Below, in pieces: positions 1 through 13,284 of a stretch of 64,000 bases of DNA. A program made the position numbers and the translations under genes. Position 1 is the stretch's first letter. Every line of letters starts with the position of its first letter. A model generated the notes under the pieces. The model ran no database searches. It was given only the letters and a program-made list of their open reading frames with translations, and was not told where the DNA came from. The stretch comes from Drechslerella dactyloides (taxonomy: Eukaryota > Ascomycota > Orbiliomycetes > Orbiliales > Orbiliaceae): the NCBI GenBank assembly GCA_020064725.1, contig JAGTWJ010000017.1, forward strand, positions 1,550,001-1,614,000. The letters run 5' to 3'.

Positions 1-3000
1 AATCCTCACGGCTCTCCAGATTCGCCTTAGAGGCCGTTGTTTCGAAGGGAGTGGAGTCTCTCTTGAACAAATCTTCCCCAATGAACCCGGAAGAGCTTTA
101 TGCAGCGTTTCAGCTGCGCGATGTCAGTATGGCCCATGGCTTTGCTCGCTATACACCGGTCGTACTAAACTCCCGATGATGTAGACTCTCAAGGAAAGCT
201 GCGACGAGTTGGGCCTGCGCTCTAAAGCCATCGAAAGAGTCGGAAACAAGTCTCTGAACCCAAAGTACCAAGGCTACCTCGACCTTTACACCTGGCTAAA
301 GCCCTCCTCTCAAATCACCATACATACAAAACTGGATAATCAGTACGACATCATCACGGTGGCGAAGAAGACATGGACGGCAGTCGGCATCGCACTGCTC
401 GACAGGTTACACCTACATATTCAAGACGACGAGCCAGCACCGAATCGACCCGTCGTAATTCAGCTTGACGGTGAACCGCTGGAGCTCGAGATACCGGCCC
501 CGACGCCAGTCACCGAGTCGAGTATCAAAATGTCACCTGATGGTGACGTTGCTATGGTCGATGACCAAGACTCGGAACGACCTGCGGCTGCACGTCGTAG
601 AAGTACTTCCACGAACGCGAAGCGCAAGGGCTCCGCGGTCCCAGTGGACGCTGAAGGGAGCACTCGGGCCAGTAAACGAGTGAGGAACCGCGAATCAAAT
701 GCGGCGGCAGCGGCGGCAGCCGTTACGCCAGAGATCACACCCAGAGAAGCTGTCGTCTTGGAGGATAGGCTGTTTAAAACAGCAAATGAGCTTTTAGTCG
801 ACATTGGCATGTCATTGGGACCGTCTTCTCTCTTAAAGCCCGAGGGGAAGAAGGACGACGACGACGAGAATGTGTTATCCACCGCCGATACGTTCATCAA
901 AGACTTCAAGGGTATCCTCGTCGAGTGGGACGACGAGAAGGGAAATGTTGCATTATACGGCGAGGGAATCAAAAAGTGAGTTATGTTGGGTAGTCTGGCG
1001 TTCAGAGGCGCGTGCTAATTTGTATCAGACCGGACGAGGAGATCCTGAGCCTGCAGAGTTTCACTCAAACCGCTCCAAGCACGACCCAGTCTCAGAAACC
1101 CACGCTGCCACCTGATGATGGTCTCCGACGCTGGATTCAGCGATCCAACAGCCAAAGACTGCAGATACCCGAGCTGTGCAGCTCGTTTCTCAGGGCTCTG
1201 CTATCGCCTGGCAAGTCCGATGAAAAATCAAAGTACATCATGTATTCCTGGTCGGAGTCCTTGAAGGAGGTTGTCAGAACGATGGCGGACCATTGCAACG
1301 AGGGCTTCACCCGTCGTTTTCATAAGCTGCGGGATGACATCAATGAAGGAAAGGTCGCGGAAGGCTCGGCTGATAAAGATATTGAAGTTGCTCAGGCGCT
1401 CTTCGAGCTGTCCTTGGACAACTTATCCGCCAGCGAGAGAGATCGGAACTCCACAGAACTCTCCGCGAACGATGCCTCTCCGCTCAAACGGAAGGCTGTC
1501 CGTTGGGGGACTTTGGTTGGAGATCTGATGCGATTTCGCGCCCGAGATGACGCTGAAAACCTCAAGCTGGACGCTCTTGCCCTGCGATATCTCTGGGCAA
1601 ATGCCGTCTTGGTGCCGTTCACGAATCCATCCCGTGATTTCCTGCTAGAGTGCTATGACGATTTGAAGGACACTTTGATTCGCATCGAGAACCCCGTCAT
1701 CGAGATTCCCAACAGGTAAGATCGGTATACGGTATTATTTGGCAAGACATAAACTAACATGTCGCCAGTGCTTCTATGCCTGAATTATCGGTAGCCCGTG
1801 CTGAGAGAGAAATCTCGAAAGCAAAGACGATGGACTTCTTCGCCAACATCTTCTCCTCTGCGGTCCAGAGTACGGATCCGTATGAAGTCATTGAAGACTT
1901 GGAAATCATTCTCGAACCTCGCATTGAGGAATACGATATCGACGAAGACGGCATCAAAAACATTCAGGAGATGACTAAGGTTCTAGAGACCTCCAGCGTC
2001 CAGGTCAAGGTGTCTCTGTGGCAGAAGCTCCGGGACGTAAGTTCATCTTTCGATTAGGCAAGAATGGAGGTGGGAAGCTGACGATTACTAGGCCTACCAT
2101 AAGCTGGGAGATGCCCCGAATGTCCTGCGATGCCGTATCACATGCATGGATATCATTATCAGGGAATTAGTGAACCCAACTTATGCTGAGAAGTCAATGG
2201 AGAATCGAACATTTATCCTGCTGCGTGCCATATTCTGGGTAAGTACTTACTCTTTCACCTCGATGGCATAGCTCGTGTGCTAACGGACGATTCCGCTAGT
2301 TGAACGAAACGCTACCCGGGATGGCTGACGAAATCATCAGCGATCCGAAAAAATTGATGAATCTCAGCAGCGATCTCCAACAGATAGCGCTATCGTGCAT
2401 CCCTCAAGTGCTCCGACTGCTGCATGTCTATGTCTTCTTCGAGGACTCGGTTGTCGCCGGCGAAATTAGCAAATCCACACTGCACTCGTACCGTCTGTTA
2501 ACGACCACGATCAACAAGCTGCTTGTGCACTGCTGGACCACGGTGTATGTGATATACAAAGCCAAAGTCGAGGCTCCGGCCGACGAGGAGGTGCCGGCGT
2601 GGCAGGAGAAATGCATCCAACTAGCAACCGCAATCCATACCGAGATTGGGATCCGCAACTTATGCAAGCTGCACCATCGGATCTTCCTCAAGATTGCGCT
2701 CAAAGACATCCTGGACTTCGAGATCCAAGGCTCGGAGCCGGAGCTGGTGCAGTGCCTCAAGTGCCTCCACAACTTTGACGTTGCAATGGACCTTTACGAC
2801 CTTGCGGACCACAAGACGGACTCCATAAAGCTGGACCGCGACACTGCGCTCAAGGTCTTCCCGTTCGTCATGGTGCTCGCGGAGAAGAAGAAATCCGCGC
2901 AGGTGGGGCTCAAGGGGGCGATGAAGGAGGCCATGCAGACGCTCGTGGACGTCATCGGGATCCCGTCCGAGAGGGACAAGGACGTTGCATACAATACCAA

Positions 3001-5230
3001 GATGCTGGACGAGACCATCAACGCGCCCATCAACCCGCTGCCATTCTACGCTGCGTATCGAGGCGGAAGCACCCCCAACTTTGTGTCGATAAGGTCAGAC
3101 TACGCCAAGGTTGCGGAGAAGGGCTTCTTCTTCGAATACGGCATGTCGCTGTTCACCCGCTACAGGTTTGCAAAGAAGGCGCAGAACCAAGATGTCGACG
3201 ACGTCGTCGACGTGGTCAAGTACCTGCGGTACAATCTTGTCTGCGGCAACTTCCAAGCCTGGGAACCATGGTACCGTCTCGGGCAATCGTACGAATTCCA
3301 ATTCGAGGACGACGTGACGTACGGCGCCGAGAAGATCAACACCAAGCGGGATGAGCTGGCGGCGCTGGAGCGACGGATCCTGCAATGCTACTCGATGGCG
3401 CTGGGGCTCGTCGTGCAGGACGACGACAGCAACACCGACGACGACGACGACGAAGAGGCGGCGGAGGAGAGAATGGCGAACAAGTGCCAGCTGTACATTG
3501 ACTTTGCGATGCAGATATATTCTGCGGTGCGGCCGCCGCTAGAGCGGGAGGCCTTCCTGGTGGACGGGTACGAGCGGTACTGCAGCGGTGCGGAGGGCGT
3601 CTTCACGCAGCGGGTGCACGGGGACGTGTCGCTGGAGAGCGCGCTGAAGTTTGCCATCATGCTGTTCAAGCGGGCGATCAAGGAGGGGTCGACGGACTGG
3701 AAGAACTACTACATGATCGCAAAGTGCTACGGCAAGCTGGAGGCGGAGCCGCAGACGGTGCTGTCGTATCTGTCGGATGCGGTGGCGCAGGCGCCTATTC
3801 GCGAGCGCGGGGAGCAGATTCTCGAGCCGCACTACAAGCTCGTCGCCGCCGTCTACAAGTACGCCAAGTCCGGCGAGATTGCGGTGAGTTCTCCCTTCCT
3901 ATACTCATATGCGCATGCGCATGTACAAATCGAAGAGGGCAAGCTGATGAGATGTCTACGACGGTTTTAGGTCCAAGAAGCATACGAGTACCTCAATGCG
4001 AACCCGTGGCTGCAGAAGGGCCTGCGAGACCTCCCGCAGGACCCGGCGTCGTTCAACGTGTTCGCGAAGGGCGTCTACGAGCTCCTCAACAAGATCCGGT
4101 CCCTGGACAAGCAGAAGTGGCACCACCGGATGACGTACAGGATGGCGCGCATCATGTACGACGAAATTGAAGACCACGACAAGGCGCACAAGGAGCTGTC
4201 GACGTTTTTCGCGCACAAGAACCAGCTGTACACGATCTGGAAGCCCGAGAACGAGCGGCCGGGTCGCCACTACGTCTACGTGCACCAGTACCTCCTCTTC
4301 TGGACGCAGATGCTCGGCGAGACGAACGACAAGCCGACGCTCGAGGGCCTGGTGAAGAAGCTCAAGAAGCAAGGCCCCGCGGGCGGATGCTGGAAGCAGC
4401 CGGAGGTGTGGGATAAAGTGGTGATCACGTACGCCAAGGTGCTGCGTAAGGTGAACGAGGTGGAGGAGAACATGGAAGTGAGCGTGTACGAGAACGTGAC
4501 GTACGACGAGTTCAACACGTACTCGGCCAAGATGGAGGAGCACTTTGAGGTCGCGGAGAACCAGAAGGGCGCGACGTTCGAGCTGCTGAAGGACACGTAC
4601 GATTTGAAGAAGCTGAACACGGGGCAGACCAAGACGGCGATCATTGACGACTTGCTGACGGATACGTACTCGCTGCTGTATCGGGAGGTCGTCCCGGATC
4701 TGATCGCCAAGCTTGCCGGCAGTCCGAAGCCCGCGACGGGTGGAAGTGTGGGTAGTGGTGGTGGTGGTGGTGGTGGTGGCAGCGCCGGTGGGATGGGTGC
4801 CGGCAGCAGCTCGAATCCCATGTCACTGCATAATCTAGTGGATAGCGGAAGCGAAGCGCAACCGCAGCAGCAGCAGCAGCCGCAGGGAAGTGCAGCGGTT
4901 GTCCTTGCGGCGGCGCACGGGCGGATCGACGACTACCTGGGACGCAAGATGACCCGGGTAGGGCGGAAGGACGTGCTGCAGAAGGTCAACTCGATGTTCC
5001 GGACGATCTTCAACATGCAGAACAGCCAGAACGCGGCCAAGCTGGTGATGGCGGGGCGGGACGCGGCGATGGTGCGAGATGGCGGGAAGGGGTCCGGATC
5101 CGGGTCGGAGTTCAAGGAGCTTGGGCAGAGTCCGATTGGGGTGGAGAAGCCGGCGGCGAGTCCGAGCAGCGAGGACGCGGACGACGAAGGGGCGGACTGT
5201 TCGGACGCCAATATCACGATGGAGATGTGA
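1..5230 (+). CDS. HIR3: HIR3-like histone transcription regulator, 3' part
   Basis: C-terminal 1618 residues of a Hir3/CABIN1-type subunit of the HIR (HIRA) complex, which deposits histones H3-H4 independently of replication and represses histone genes. The 5' end lies outside the window. Exons I can join in frame: before 3-122, 185-975, 1029-1715, 1769-2036, 2092-2238, 2300-3883, 3971-5230; introns are 53-87 nt. The product is a long helical repeat protein with basic/Ser-rich linker near 560-700, an acidic Asp/Glu run near 3420-3470, a poly-Gly stretch near 4757-4790, a Gln run near 4864-4880 and an acidic C-terminus. The segment near 4640-4690 (DDLLTDTYSLLYREVVPDL) matches what I recall of the conserved Hir3 C-terminal region. 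Identification rests on remembered family resemblance, not on a search. Downstream BEM1 is 2.5 kb away and unrelated. Confidence 0.8.
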
Positions 5231-7767
5231 TGCGATGCTGTAATATATTATACGATGGACTTGTGGATATACGTGCATGTGATGTTTTTCAATGGATCGG
5301 GATACGTCCTATCGAAAGCGCCGGATAGAGGGGCAAGGGTGCGGGGCAGCGGGGTGCAGGTGATGTCTGTATTATTATTATCACTGTTGTTATCGAGATG
5401 GGTTTTTTTGTCTCGGAGTGGCTTGCCCGCGTGTGTCGCGAGCTGAGGCTGAAGACATGGGTGGAGATAGCCCGCTCATGGATTATACTTTACGCTTTCC
5501 GACAACCATGCAGATGCGTCTGGCGTACAGTAATGTACATGGCCAACATGCAGCTGAAGACACAGCTGCCGGTTGGGCCAACTACCTCTATCGACCGAGC
5601 GCATGTTAGCTCTGTCGGCATCATATGTCTTAAATGAATTCCTCTCTTACGGTATGACTTAGTAATAGCTGCCCTAGTATAGAGCGGTCTCTATTAATAG
5701 GAGCATCTGTGCGCACCCGTCGTCGGGCGCTTAATTGGACGAGCAACGGGATCACAAAGCGACGGGTTCGCAGTTGGGAAAGGCCTCGTTCAGCTCGCTC
5801 AGCTGGATCCGAGCCAACCACGGCGGCAGAGGGAATCAGGGAAAGCGGCCGGCGGGCGATTGGCTGGCTGATTGGCTGGCTGTTGGCAAGCCAGCCGAGA
5901 CGGCCTTCGACGAGGAGGAGGAGGCTTCTAGAATGTGCGTATACGTGAGCATTGTATTACTACAATATGTGTATTCCCTGCAGGCCGTTTTAACTCCACG
6001 CGGAGCTCGCGAGAAAAGGGGCACATACTAGTGCACATTTCGCACAGGCATAGTTATACCTGCTCCCGGTGTGTAAAGCATGAAATGGTCAGTCTTGTGC
6101 GATTGATTGCGAACAGGGCAGCATGCTCCTGTTGGATCCAGTCGGACGCATGCGGAATGGGACTATCACGGCCTGATCGATATTAATATCAAGACCCTCT
6201 CTGTCTCTCTGTCTCCTCGCGAAGGAAGCAGGCATGCGCCGTTACATACTTGCGCAAGTGCCGTCCCCCACCTTCCCGATTGAACGGGTCCTGATGCACG
6301 TCTCAACGTACAGTCGACCGCCCGTGATCGAGTCGACCCGTCGTTATACCACGTCGTGATTGTCGTAACTTGGATAGATGTTCTGCGGTCTCCGGGGCGC
6401 TGAAATTGCGCAGGACGGTCAGACGAGATGAGCCTGCCGGGCTGCCAACAGTTGACCTGACACCGTTGCCTGCATGATCGTAATCTAGTCCGTACAGAAG
6501 ATCCAAGAAAGGCCGATGTCTGCCCGGGGTAATATAATCTACCTGTCGTAATATCCAGGACCGCAGCCAATTGGCAATTGGAGTCTGCTGGCTGCTGTGC
6601 GGCCGACAGGATCAAATGTCGCTGCAGCCGGTTGCAACTGCAACTCGAAATGAACGTTCTCCTTTCTCCCTCCTCCTCCCCGTCATCGCCATCATCGCCA
6701 TCATCACCATCGCCATAATCTCATCGCCGTCGACGACGACAAACACGAGACACTGTATCATGCACGTCGACGCGGCCCGGACACGCAGCCTCGCATTGTA
6801 ACCGCAAAGGGATCCTAGGACTGTCTCGATATCGTCCCGGCCGGATCGATCTCGCACAGCTGCACCGCCGCATCATAGTGCATAGCTAGACACCACCGTA
6901 CGTAGTTCGACCGTTCCATCAGCCCTTTTATTTCTTCTCCTTGCCCTCCTTCCCCCTTCGATTTCCCACGCGAGCCGGCCATCTTTTGTCTGGCTGTCCT
7001 GTCAGAGTGCATTGCATTGCCGCGACTAGACCAGCCTGCCTTTCCCCCCCGCCGCCACCGAAGAAAGGAAGGCCCCGACGAAAAAACAAATCTCAAAAAC
7101 GAACAGGCCAGAAAAAAAAAGGAAGAAGAGTCAGCGAATCCCGCCTGCCGCTGACCGGCCGACTGACTGCAAACCGACCGCAAACTGAAAAGCCAACTGA
7201 CCGACTGACTTACTGGCCGTCTGCATACAGACATTTTGCTGCATCTCCAGCTGCTGCTCGCTCCTCGATCGAACGAAAAAGACCTGCTGCTCCCGCTCTC
7301 GTCTGCCATCGCGCTGGGCAAAGCTGCCCTCGACCTGAAACACCAGCCTATCGCTCGAAGCCCGCCCGCCGGAGCCACGAGGCGCAATCTGTCTGCCCCG
7401 GCACCGTTGGCCAAAAACTCGGCCTGCACCGGCTGCTCCTGCCAGCCAGCTCTCCGCTATAGAATCGTCAACCGCATTCGACGTCTGTCTGCCCGGCGAC
7501 GGCCAGAAGAACAGCCCCACCGAGCGACGAAGAGACCAGCCGGCCGCTGGACGCCAGAAGACGGCGCTTGTTGGGCTTCTTATTTCGCTGCCTTTTGAGC
7601 CACCATCCAGCCAACAACCCGCCGCGCACCGCTCATTTTTCGCTAGACAACCCCCCCATTAACCCGGATAGTCCTCCCATCGTCATCTCCCTCCTCCTCC
7701 TCCTGCTCCTCCTCTTCCTCTTTCCTCCCCAAACCACCCTTCTCCACACCCCACCGCCCCCGCCAAA
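5231..7767. promoter_or_regulatory. HIR3-BEM1 intergenic region / BEM1 leader
   Basis: 2.5 kb with no supportable gene. It holds the HIR3 3' end, two inverted CCAAT boxes (ATTGG at 5859 and 5871), an 8-bp hairpin just after them (5874-5896), CAT-trinucleotide-like repeats near 6680-6720, and increasingly pyrimidine-rich sequence ending in a CT-rich tract at about 7680-7760 directly before the BEM1 start. The last kilobase looks like a long fungal promoter plus 5' UTR; several short upstream ATGs are present. Open frames on both strands here are short and compositionally random. Confidence 0.5.
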
Positions 7768-9730
7768 ATGATCAAGGTACGCTCGGCCTCCGCCTGTCTT
7801 CCCACCCGCGAGAATTCATCTAACGGCCGCCCGCCGGTGTTTGCAGGGTCTGCGAAGGTCGCTCAAGAGCGACAAAGGAACCAACGTCCAGCACATTGGC
7901 CCAAAGTCGCCGCAAGCCCTACCGCCCAAGAAGGTAAATGTAAATGAGCGTCCGCCAACCTCCCATCGCGCTCGAACACATCGCTAACCCCGTCCACCGC
8001 CGTCGACCGAACAACAGGTCATCAAAGCCACTCGAGACTACAAGCCCGTCAACCCCGGCGAACTCGCCTTCTCCAAAGGCGACTTTTTCCACGTCGTCTC
8101 CAACGAGGACGACCCGGAATTCTACGAAGCATGCAACCCCATCACCCACGCTCAGGGCATGGTCCCCGTCAGCCACTTCCAAATCATGGGCAAGAACGGC
8201 CGAGACAGCCAGGGCTCCACCGGTAGCGACCATCGCAAAACCGACGACTCGGGTTATTCCGGCAGCAGCACCCTCAGCGACTCGATGAAAGAGCGCGCTC
8301 ACAAGTTCCGGAAGAGCCTCTCAACAAAGCCCGGCGGGCCCCTGTATGGAATTGTCGTCTACGACTTTCACGCCGAGCGACCAGACGAACTGCAAGCCGC
8401 CGCCGGCGAGGCCATCATCGTCATCGCACAATCCAACGCTGAATGGTTCCTCGCCAAGCCCATTGGTCGGCTCGGCGGGCCGGGCCTTATCCCCGTATCC
8501 TTTATCGAAATCCGCGATATGGCCACCGGCCTACCCGTCGAGAACCAGGAAGAAGCAATCGCCAAAGCACAGGTGCCCAAGGTCGAAGAGTGGAAACGCC
8601 AGGCTGCGAACTATAAGAATAGTAGCATATCCCTCGGCAAGTTTGAATTCGGAGAGCCTGCGCCCCCATCGCCAGCTCCGGAGCCGGAGGTACGTCACAT
8701 CTTGACTTTGGAGACAGAAGCGACTTTCTAACCCCTCTCCCAGCAGCAGCCGGTAAACTACGAGTATCTGCATGCCCCGGTCTCGGCATCCGTGGATCGC
8801 TACGACTTTGAAAACGGCAGATACTGGTACCTGCTCTCGTGCCAGATGGAAGACGGACGAAAATGGCACCTGCACCGCTACTACGAGGACTTTTACGATT
8901 TCCAGATCGCGCTGCTCAAGGCTTTCCCCCGAGAAGCTGGTGCGACAGGCGAACAGCGCACGCTCCCATACATGCCTGGACCTGTGGCCTACGTTACGGA
9001 CAGCTTGTCCTCGCAGCGAATGCAGAGTTTAGATGACTATATCCGCCGGCTGGTCGCCATGCGCCCTGAGATTTCCCGATGCCAACTGGTCCGACAACTG
9101 TTTGCGCCTCGTCAAGACGATGTGGAGGTCAACAATACCGTTCGCGAATCGGCATACTCGGGATCCACCTTTGTAGCGCAGCAGAGTTCTATCGCAGTGC
9201 AAAACCGCGATTCGCACCTCTCAAACATGTCGTCAGATTCGTCGCCCGCTCCTTCCCGACAAGGCTCTAGAGCAGACTTGGGTGGAAACATGCGAGGGAA
9301 CGGCTCCTACCCGTCGATTCTATCCCCGCCTCCCGCGCAGAGAGCTGTCGCCCAGCAGCTACGAGCGCAGAACGCCACCAACGGGCACGCGAGAGAGGTT
9401 CATATGCGCACCAGCTCAGACATGCGGCCTCCACAGATGTCTCGAGCGGATAGCAATCTCAGCGCGATGACGGCTGCATCGGGGAACAGCGCGAGCGGCT
9501 CATTCATCAAAATCAAAGTCCACTACCAGGAAGATTTGATCGCGATACGGCTACCGCAAGACATCACTTTGCCCCAGCTCCAAGAAAAACTCGAGCAGCG
9601 ACTGGATACTCGGTTAACCTGCATCCAATACCGAGATGAACAAACCGCGGAGTACTATGACATAATCAGCAATCACGACCTGGGCACTGCGATACTGCGG
9701 AACCCCAAGTTGGTGCTGTCGGTCTCGTAA
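7768..9730 (+). CDS. BEM1: Bem1/Scd2 polarity scaffold protein
   Basis: 584-aa scaffold that links Cdc42, its exchange factor Cdc24 and PAK kinase at growth sites. Exons 7768-7776, 7847-7933, 8018-8689, 8744-9730; the first coding exon is only 9 nt (Met-Ile-Lys). Domain order is diagnostic: SH3 at about residues 33-92, a second SH3 at about 140-200, PX domain about 270-380, Ser-rich linker, and a C-terminal PB1 domain about 510-584 whose OPCA-like acidic motif (YRDEQTAEYYDIISNHDL) is the Cdc24-binding surface in the family. The third intron ends in three consecutive CAG acceptors (8741-8749), so isoforms lacking one or two Gln are possible. Start chosen because MIKGLRRSLK is the usual N-terminus of filamentous-fungal orthologues and lies just after the CT-rich leader. 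Confidence 0.93.
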
Positions 9731-11060
9731 TCGCTATATACCCTGCTTCGCGTCGCCCCGTGCCTTTGCTCTTTTTGTTGTTTCCACTTTGATACCTCAT
9801 CTACGTGTATCTTGTTGATTTCGGTCCAAACGTTATGATATCACTTTTTTCCAGGAATAGCCTTTCTGCCTCTTTTCTCCTATTCTTCTTTATGAACGGG
9901 AGGTCGATTTGAAAAGTTTTCTCCTTTTTCTCTTCGGGTCTATTCTTCTATTTTATCTTTACGCTTCTTCTCCCATGGACCCAATTGAGGATTTGCCGTA
10001 CAACCTTCCTTCTCAATCTCTCTTCTCCACCGCCCACCCAACTTTTCTTCTCTCCCGCGACAAAATTCTGGAATGGTTGCTTTTTGCTTTCTTAAATCCT
10101 CTCCGGCGTCCTCCTGGTGTTCTTCATGTTGATGTTTATGTGCATGCATGCCTTATTGACTTGACGTTGATATCAATGCTAACGCCCCCCTCGAAATGGA
10201 AGCGAACTGTGCAATGCGGGCCACTGGCCGGCCACCTAGTTGATTTGCACGTTACGGCACGCCGTCCAGTCGATTGATTGATTGATTGATCGATTCCTGC
10301 ACTCTTCCGGTAACAGTTGCCAACCCCCCGCTTTTTTTGTAAATTACGAAACTATTGTCCTCTTCCCCCCTTCCTCCTCCTATATCTTTCTTTAAACTTA
10401 TGGCGCTACGCATGGGCTTTGCTTGCTTGCATTATTATTGTAGTTTGTTGCTTTGCAATTATTAAGTATTTGAATAATGTCTTGCTTGACTGCTTTATCC
10501 GTCTTTTCTTAAACTGTGTTCCATGTTGATTATTGCTGTCGCTTGATGGATGGTATGATGGAGGGAAGGGTTTGATTCGGTTGATTGATATCGTACGTGC
10601 GACGGGAGGCTGGGGCTCGGCTTTGTGCACGTGGGTGCTACAGTAGTACTAATGTTTCCAATTTTTAATTTATACTATAGTAGTATCATAGTATTCACAG
10701 TATTATTATATCATATCATATCATCGATCCCGTCATAATTACAAGAGATCTATACTTGTAGATCTGGCCCACGTGTACTCTATGCGGTGGCGGTCCGGTA
10801 ATAACCCCGCAAGTGCCGGTTTAATATCAGGTAAGACGTAACAAGTAGGTGTACGCTCGCAAGCTGTGCAATCGCTCGAAACAATACGGGTAGCAAACTA
10901 GTGTAACAACTCAAATTAGGATACCTCTGCGTGCAGGCGGCGATTCTTGGGTTTATCAGATGGCCAGCAAGGAGGGGCGGGAGCATTTGTCGGAATAGGG
11001 TGGTGGTGGCGGTGCGCCGCGATAAACGAGGCGGGGTGCACTGTCCTACGCGCATTATCT
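9731..11060. other. Convergent 3' region, BEM1 / mannosidase
   Basis: 1.3 kb between two convergent genes. T-rich sequence follows BEM1 (likely 3' UTR to about 10.1 kb). A GATT tetranucleotide run lies at about 10271-10295, and an AT-rich stretch with ATAGTAGTAT/TATCATATCATATCAT repeats lies at 10650-10730. No gene seen. Confidence 0.5.
10271..10296. repeat. GATT microsatellite
   Basis: About five tandem GATT units followed by GATCGATT in the BEM1-mannosidase convergent spacer. Simple sequence repeat; no function inferred. Confidence 0.8.
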
Positions 11061-13284
11061 TCAGAAACGCCGCTTCAATGGGTGGGCCTCTGCATAACCA
11101 AGGGCGACACGTCAATGCGACGTGCATGATGCATTAGCGGCCGTCCGATATATAATATCCTAGCGCGAAGCAAGGGGATCGATATGCGAGATATGCGATA
11201 CGTACCGGTGTTGAAGACCCACTGATCCAGGCTGCAGAGCGAGGGGTCTGCAAATATCAAATACAGATATTTAAGTGTCTCCGCTGCGAACAGAAAAACA
11301 ACGCCATTAGCATGTGCTGCGCATGTACATATGCACTGGCAGACGAATCGATTCGCGCATTGACTGGATGCATGCTTCCATGCATCGTCGCCATGTCAAT
11401 GCTGGTGTAACAGTACTCACCGCTCCAAAAGCTCTCGCTGATGTCCCGCAGGTTCGAGTGTCCCGGGCTGTCGCCGCGTGGTGTAACCGTCACGTCCTTG
11501 ACTTCGGAGTATCCCCAGTCCGCCGCCGTCGCGTTCGCAATCGCGGTAAACGCATCCCACGCCCAGTCGCGGTACTTTTGCTGCCCGGTGATCCGCCAGC
11601 CGTAAAAATAGCTCTCCACGACCTCCGGCCGCAGGTTGTAGTTTGCGGAAGTCGGCCAAATGCCCGTTTTCGCCCACATCCGCTCCTGCGCACTTGTCGC
11701 CGGCGGGGCAAAGCCGTCCACTTGGGTCTGCTTACGCTCGCGCGGGGTCCACGCCCATTCTTCAGGCCCGATGCGGGAGGGCATCGAGACGTAGGAGTAG
11801 TGGCAGCCTTCGATGAGCGCCTCGCCGAAGGAGAGGAGGTCGGAGCGGGTTAGGTATGCGGCGCCGAGGAGGAGATTGCCGCCGACAAAGCAGGTTAGGT
11901 GACCCATGACGTTCTTGTAGATGCCCCTGGAGTAGGAGAATAGGAAGGAGTGGCGGGGACGCGTGTTCGATGTGGAGAGGAGGTGAGTTTGCGCGGAGGT
12001 CATGGCTTCGAGCCAGCGTTTGGCGTGACGTCTGGTGTTCGCGCGGGTTGGGAAGAGCAAGTGTGCCTTGATCAGGTACTGAATACAATCCGCTTCAGCA
12101 TGTGGCCTCAATGGATGGCAGTGGGGTAATTTAGGATTGCTTACCTCATAGTGGCTGTCGTCTGGGGCACCGAGGGTGCGGGTAGTGCCGACGGGCTCGC
12201 CCGTGTATAGCAGTCGCGGACTTCTACATGCACCGGTATGACGGGTAAGATGGGCTGCATGTGCTCTTCATTATCGACGGCTCACTTACTCTAGTATACC
12301 TGGCCATTCCTCGTCCTTACTTTTGTTAACAAGCCAGTCCCACGCCCTCGTTGAGTTCCTCAGGTATATCTTGTCGCCCGTCAACTCTGAGAGGGTCGCG
12401 TATTCGAGGAAATGACTGCCTGCCCGCGCGAGATGCACGCGGGTGAACTTATTCCGCTCGCCATCGTCGCCCACGCCGCGCGCGGTTTGAAAGTTCACGC
12501 GCGGCCATATCATCCCTGTGGGTGTGTCGAACGCGGGACCGAGATTATCTGCGAGAATGCGTGCCTGCCGCAGGATATCCTCGCGGAAGGAAGGGCGCGG
12601 AGGCGAGATCATGCCGGCCTCGAGGAGATCGACGGTAGAGACCAGTGCGCCGAGGTAGCGTATCGTTCTGTTGCAGGCGGACGCTGTGAGCGATAGCTCT
12701 TAAACGGTGAAACCGTCTGACTTACGTCTCAAAGGGGTCTACGAGGTCTCTCGCATCGCTGAAGTTGACGTGATTAACCACCCAGTCATACTGGTCTGCG
12801 AAACTACGCTATGAAATTGGCGATTAACTTCGTGGTTTTGTCGATTCTACCTCCATGTAAGAATGGCCTGCCTACATATCCGTCAGACCCATAACGGCCG
12901 CGGTGGTCATGCCGTCGATGATGGTGGCGCCCCATCCGTTCCTGCTATTTCTTTGGCCTCCGGAGACTGGCGATATATCAGCATCAGCTTGTGCGAAACA
13001 GGGTCGAGTAAAGTAATTGATATACCTGGTCTCACTTCGTCGAAGCCCCACGCCCTCTGTTTATACAGTCCAAAAGTCCGCTGCATTACTTGTTTTACAG
13101 CCTCCGCTTTGACTTCATCCTTGCCGCCAAATCCATCCCCTTTGAAAGGATACTGAATGCGCCGATGGGGCGAAATTCTCGGCTCAAGCAACGATCCCGA
13201 CAGGAACGTCCCGTGGAGCAGGTAGAGACAGGTTCCAATGACGAGCAGCGTGATGACACGCGCGCGCCGAGAACGCGCGAGCAT
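11061..13284 (-). CDS. GH47 alpha-1,2-mannosidase, type II membrane form
   Basis: 549-aa class I alpha-1,2-mannosidase that trims Man9 N-glycans in the ER/Golgi. Exons on the minus strand: 13284-13026, 12966-12876, 12803-12726, 12667-12290, 12223-12145, 12078-11421, 11283-11206, 11089-11061. A hydrophobic signal anchor at residues 10-28 follows a basic N-terminus, so the enzyme faces the lumen. The GH47 acidic and calcium-binding positions I can align are all present: Glu in SHFLEYATL, Asp in DDSHYEYL, His in GHLTCFVGG, Arg and Glu in NLRPEVVES, Glu in ESFWSAETLKYL, and Thr in FNTEAHP. The FNTEAHP block is split by the last intron, leaving a 29-nt terminal coding exon; the protein stops six residues after it. 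Exon 5 acceptor is ambiguous by one codon (TAGAAG at 12226-12221). Subtype (MNS1-like versus other paralogue) is not assigned. Confidence 0.9.

Noticed and set aside
3956..4543. 195-aa minus-strand frame inside HIR3
   Set aside because: Antisense shadow, repetitive Val/Leu/Arg/His composition.
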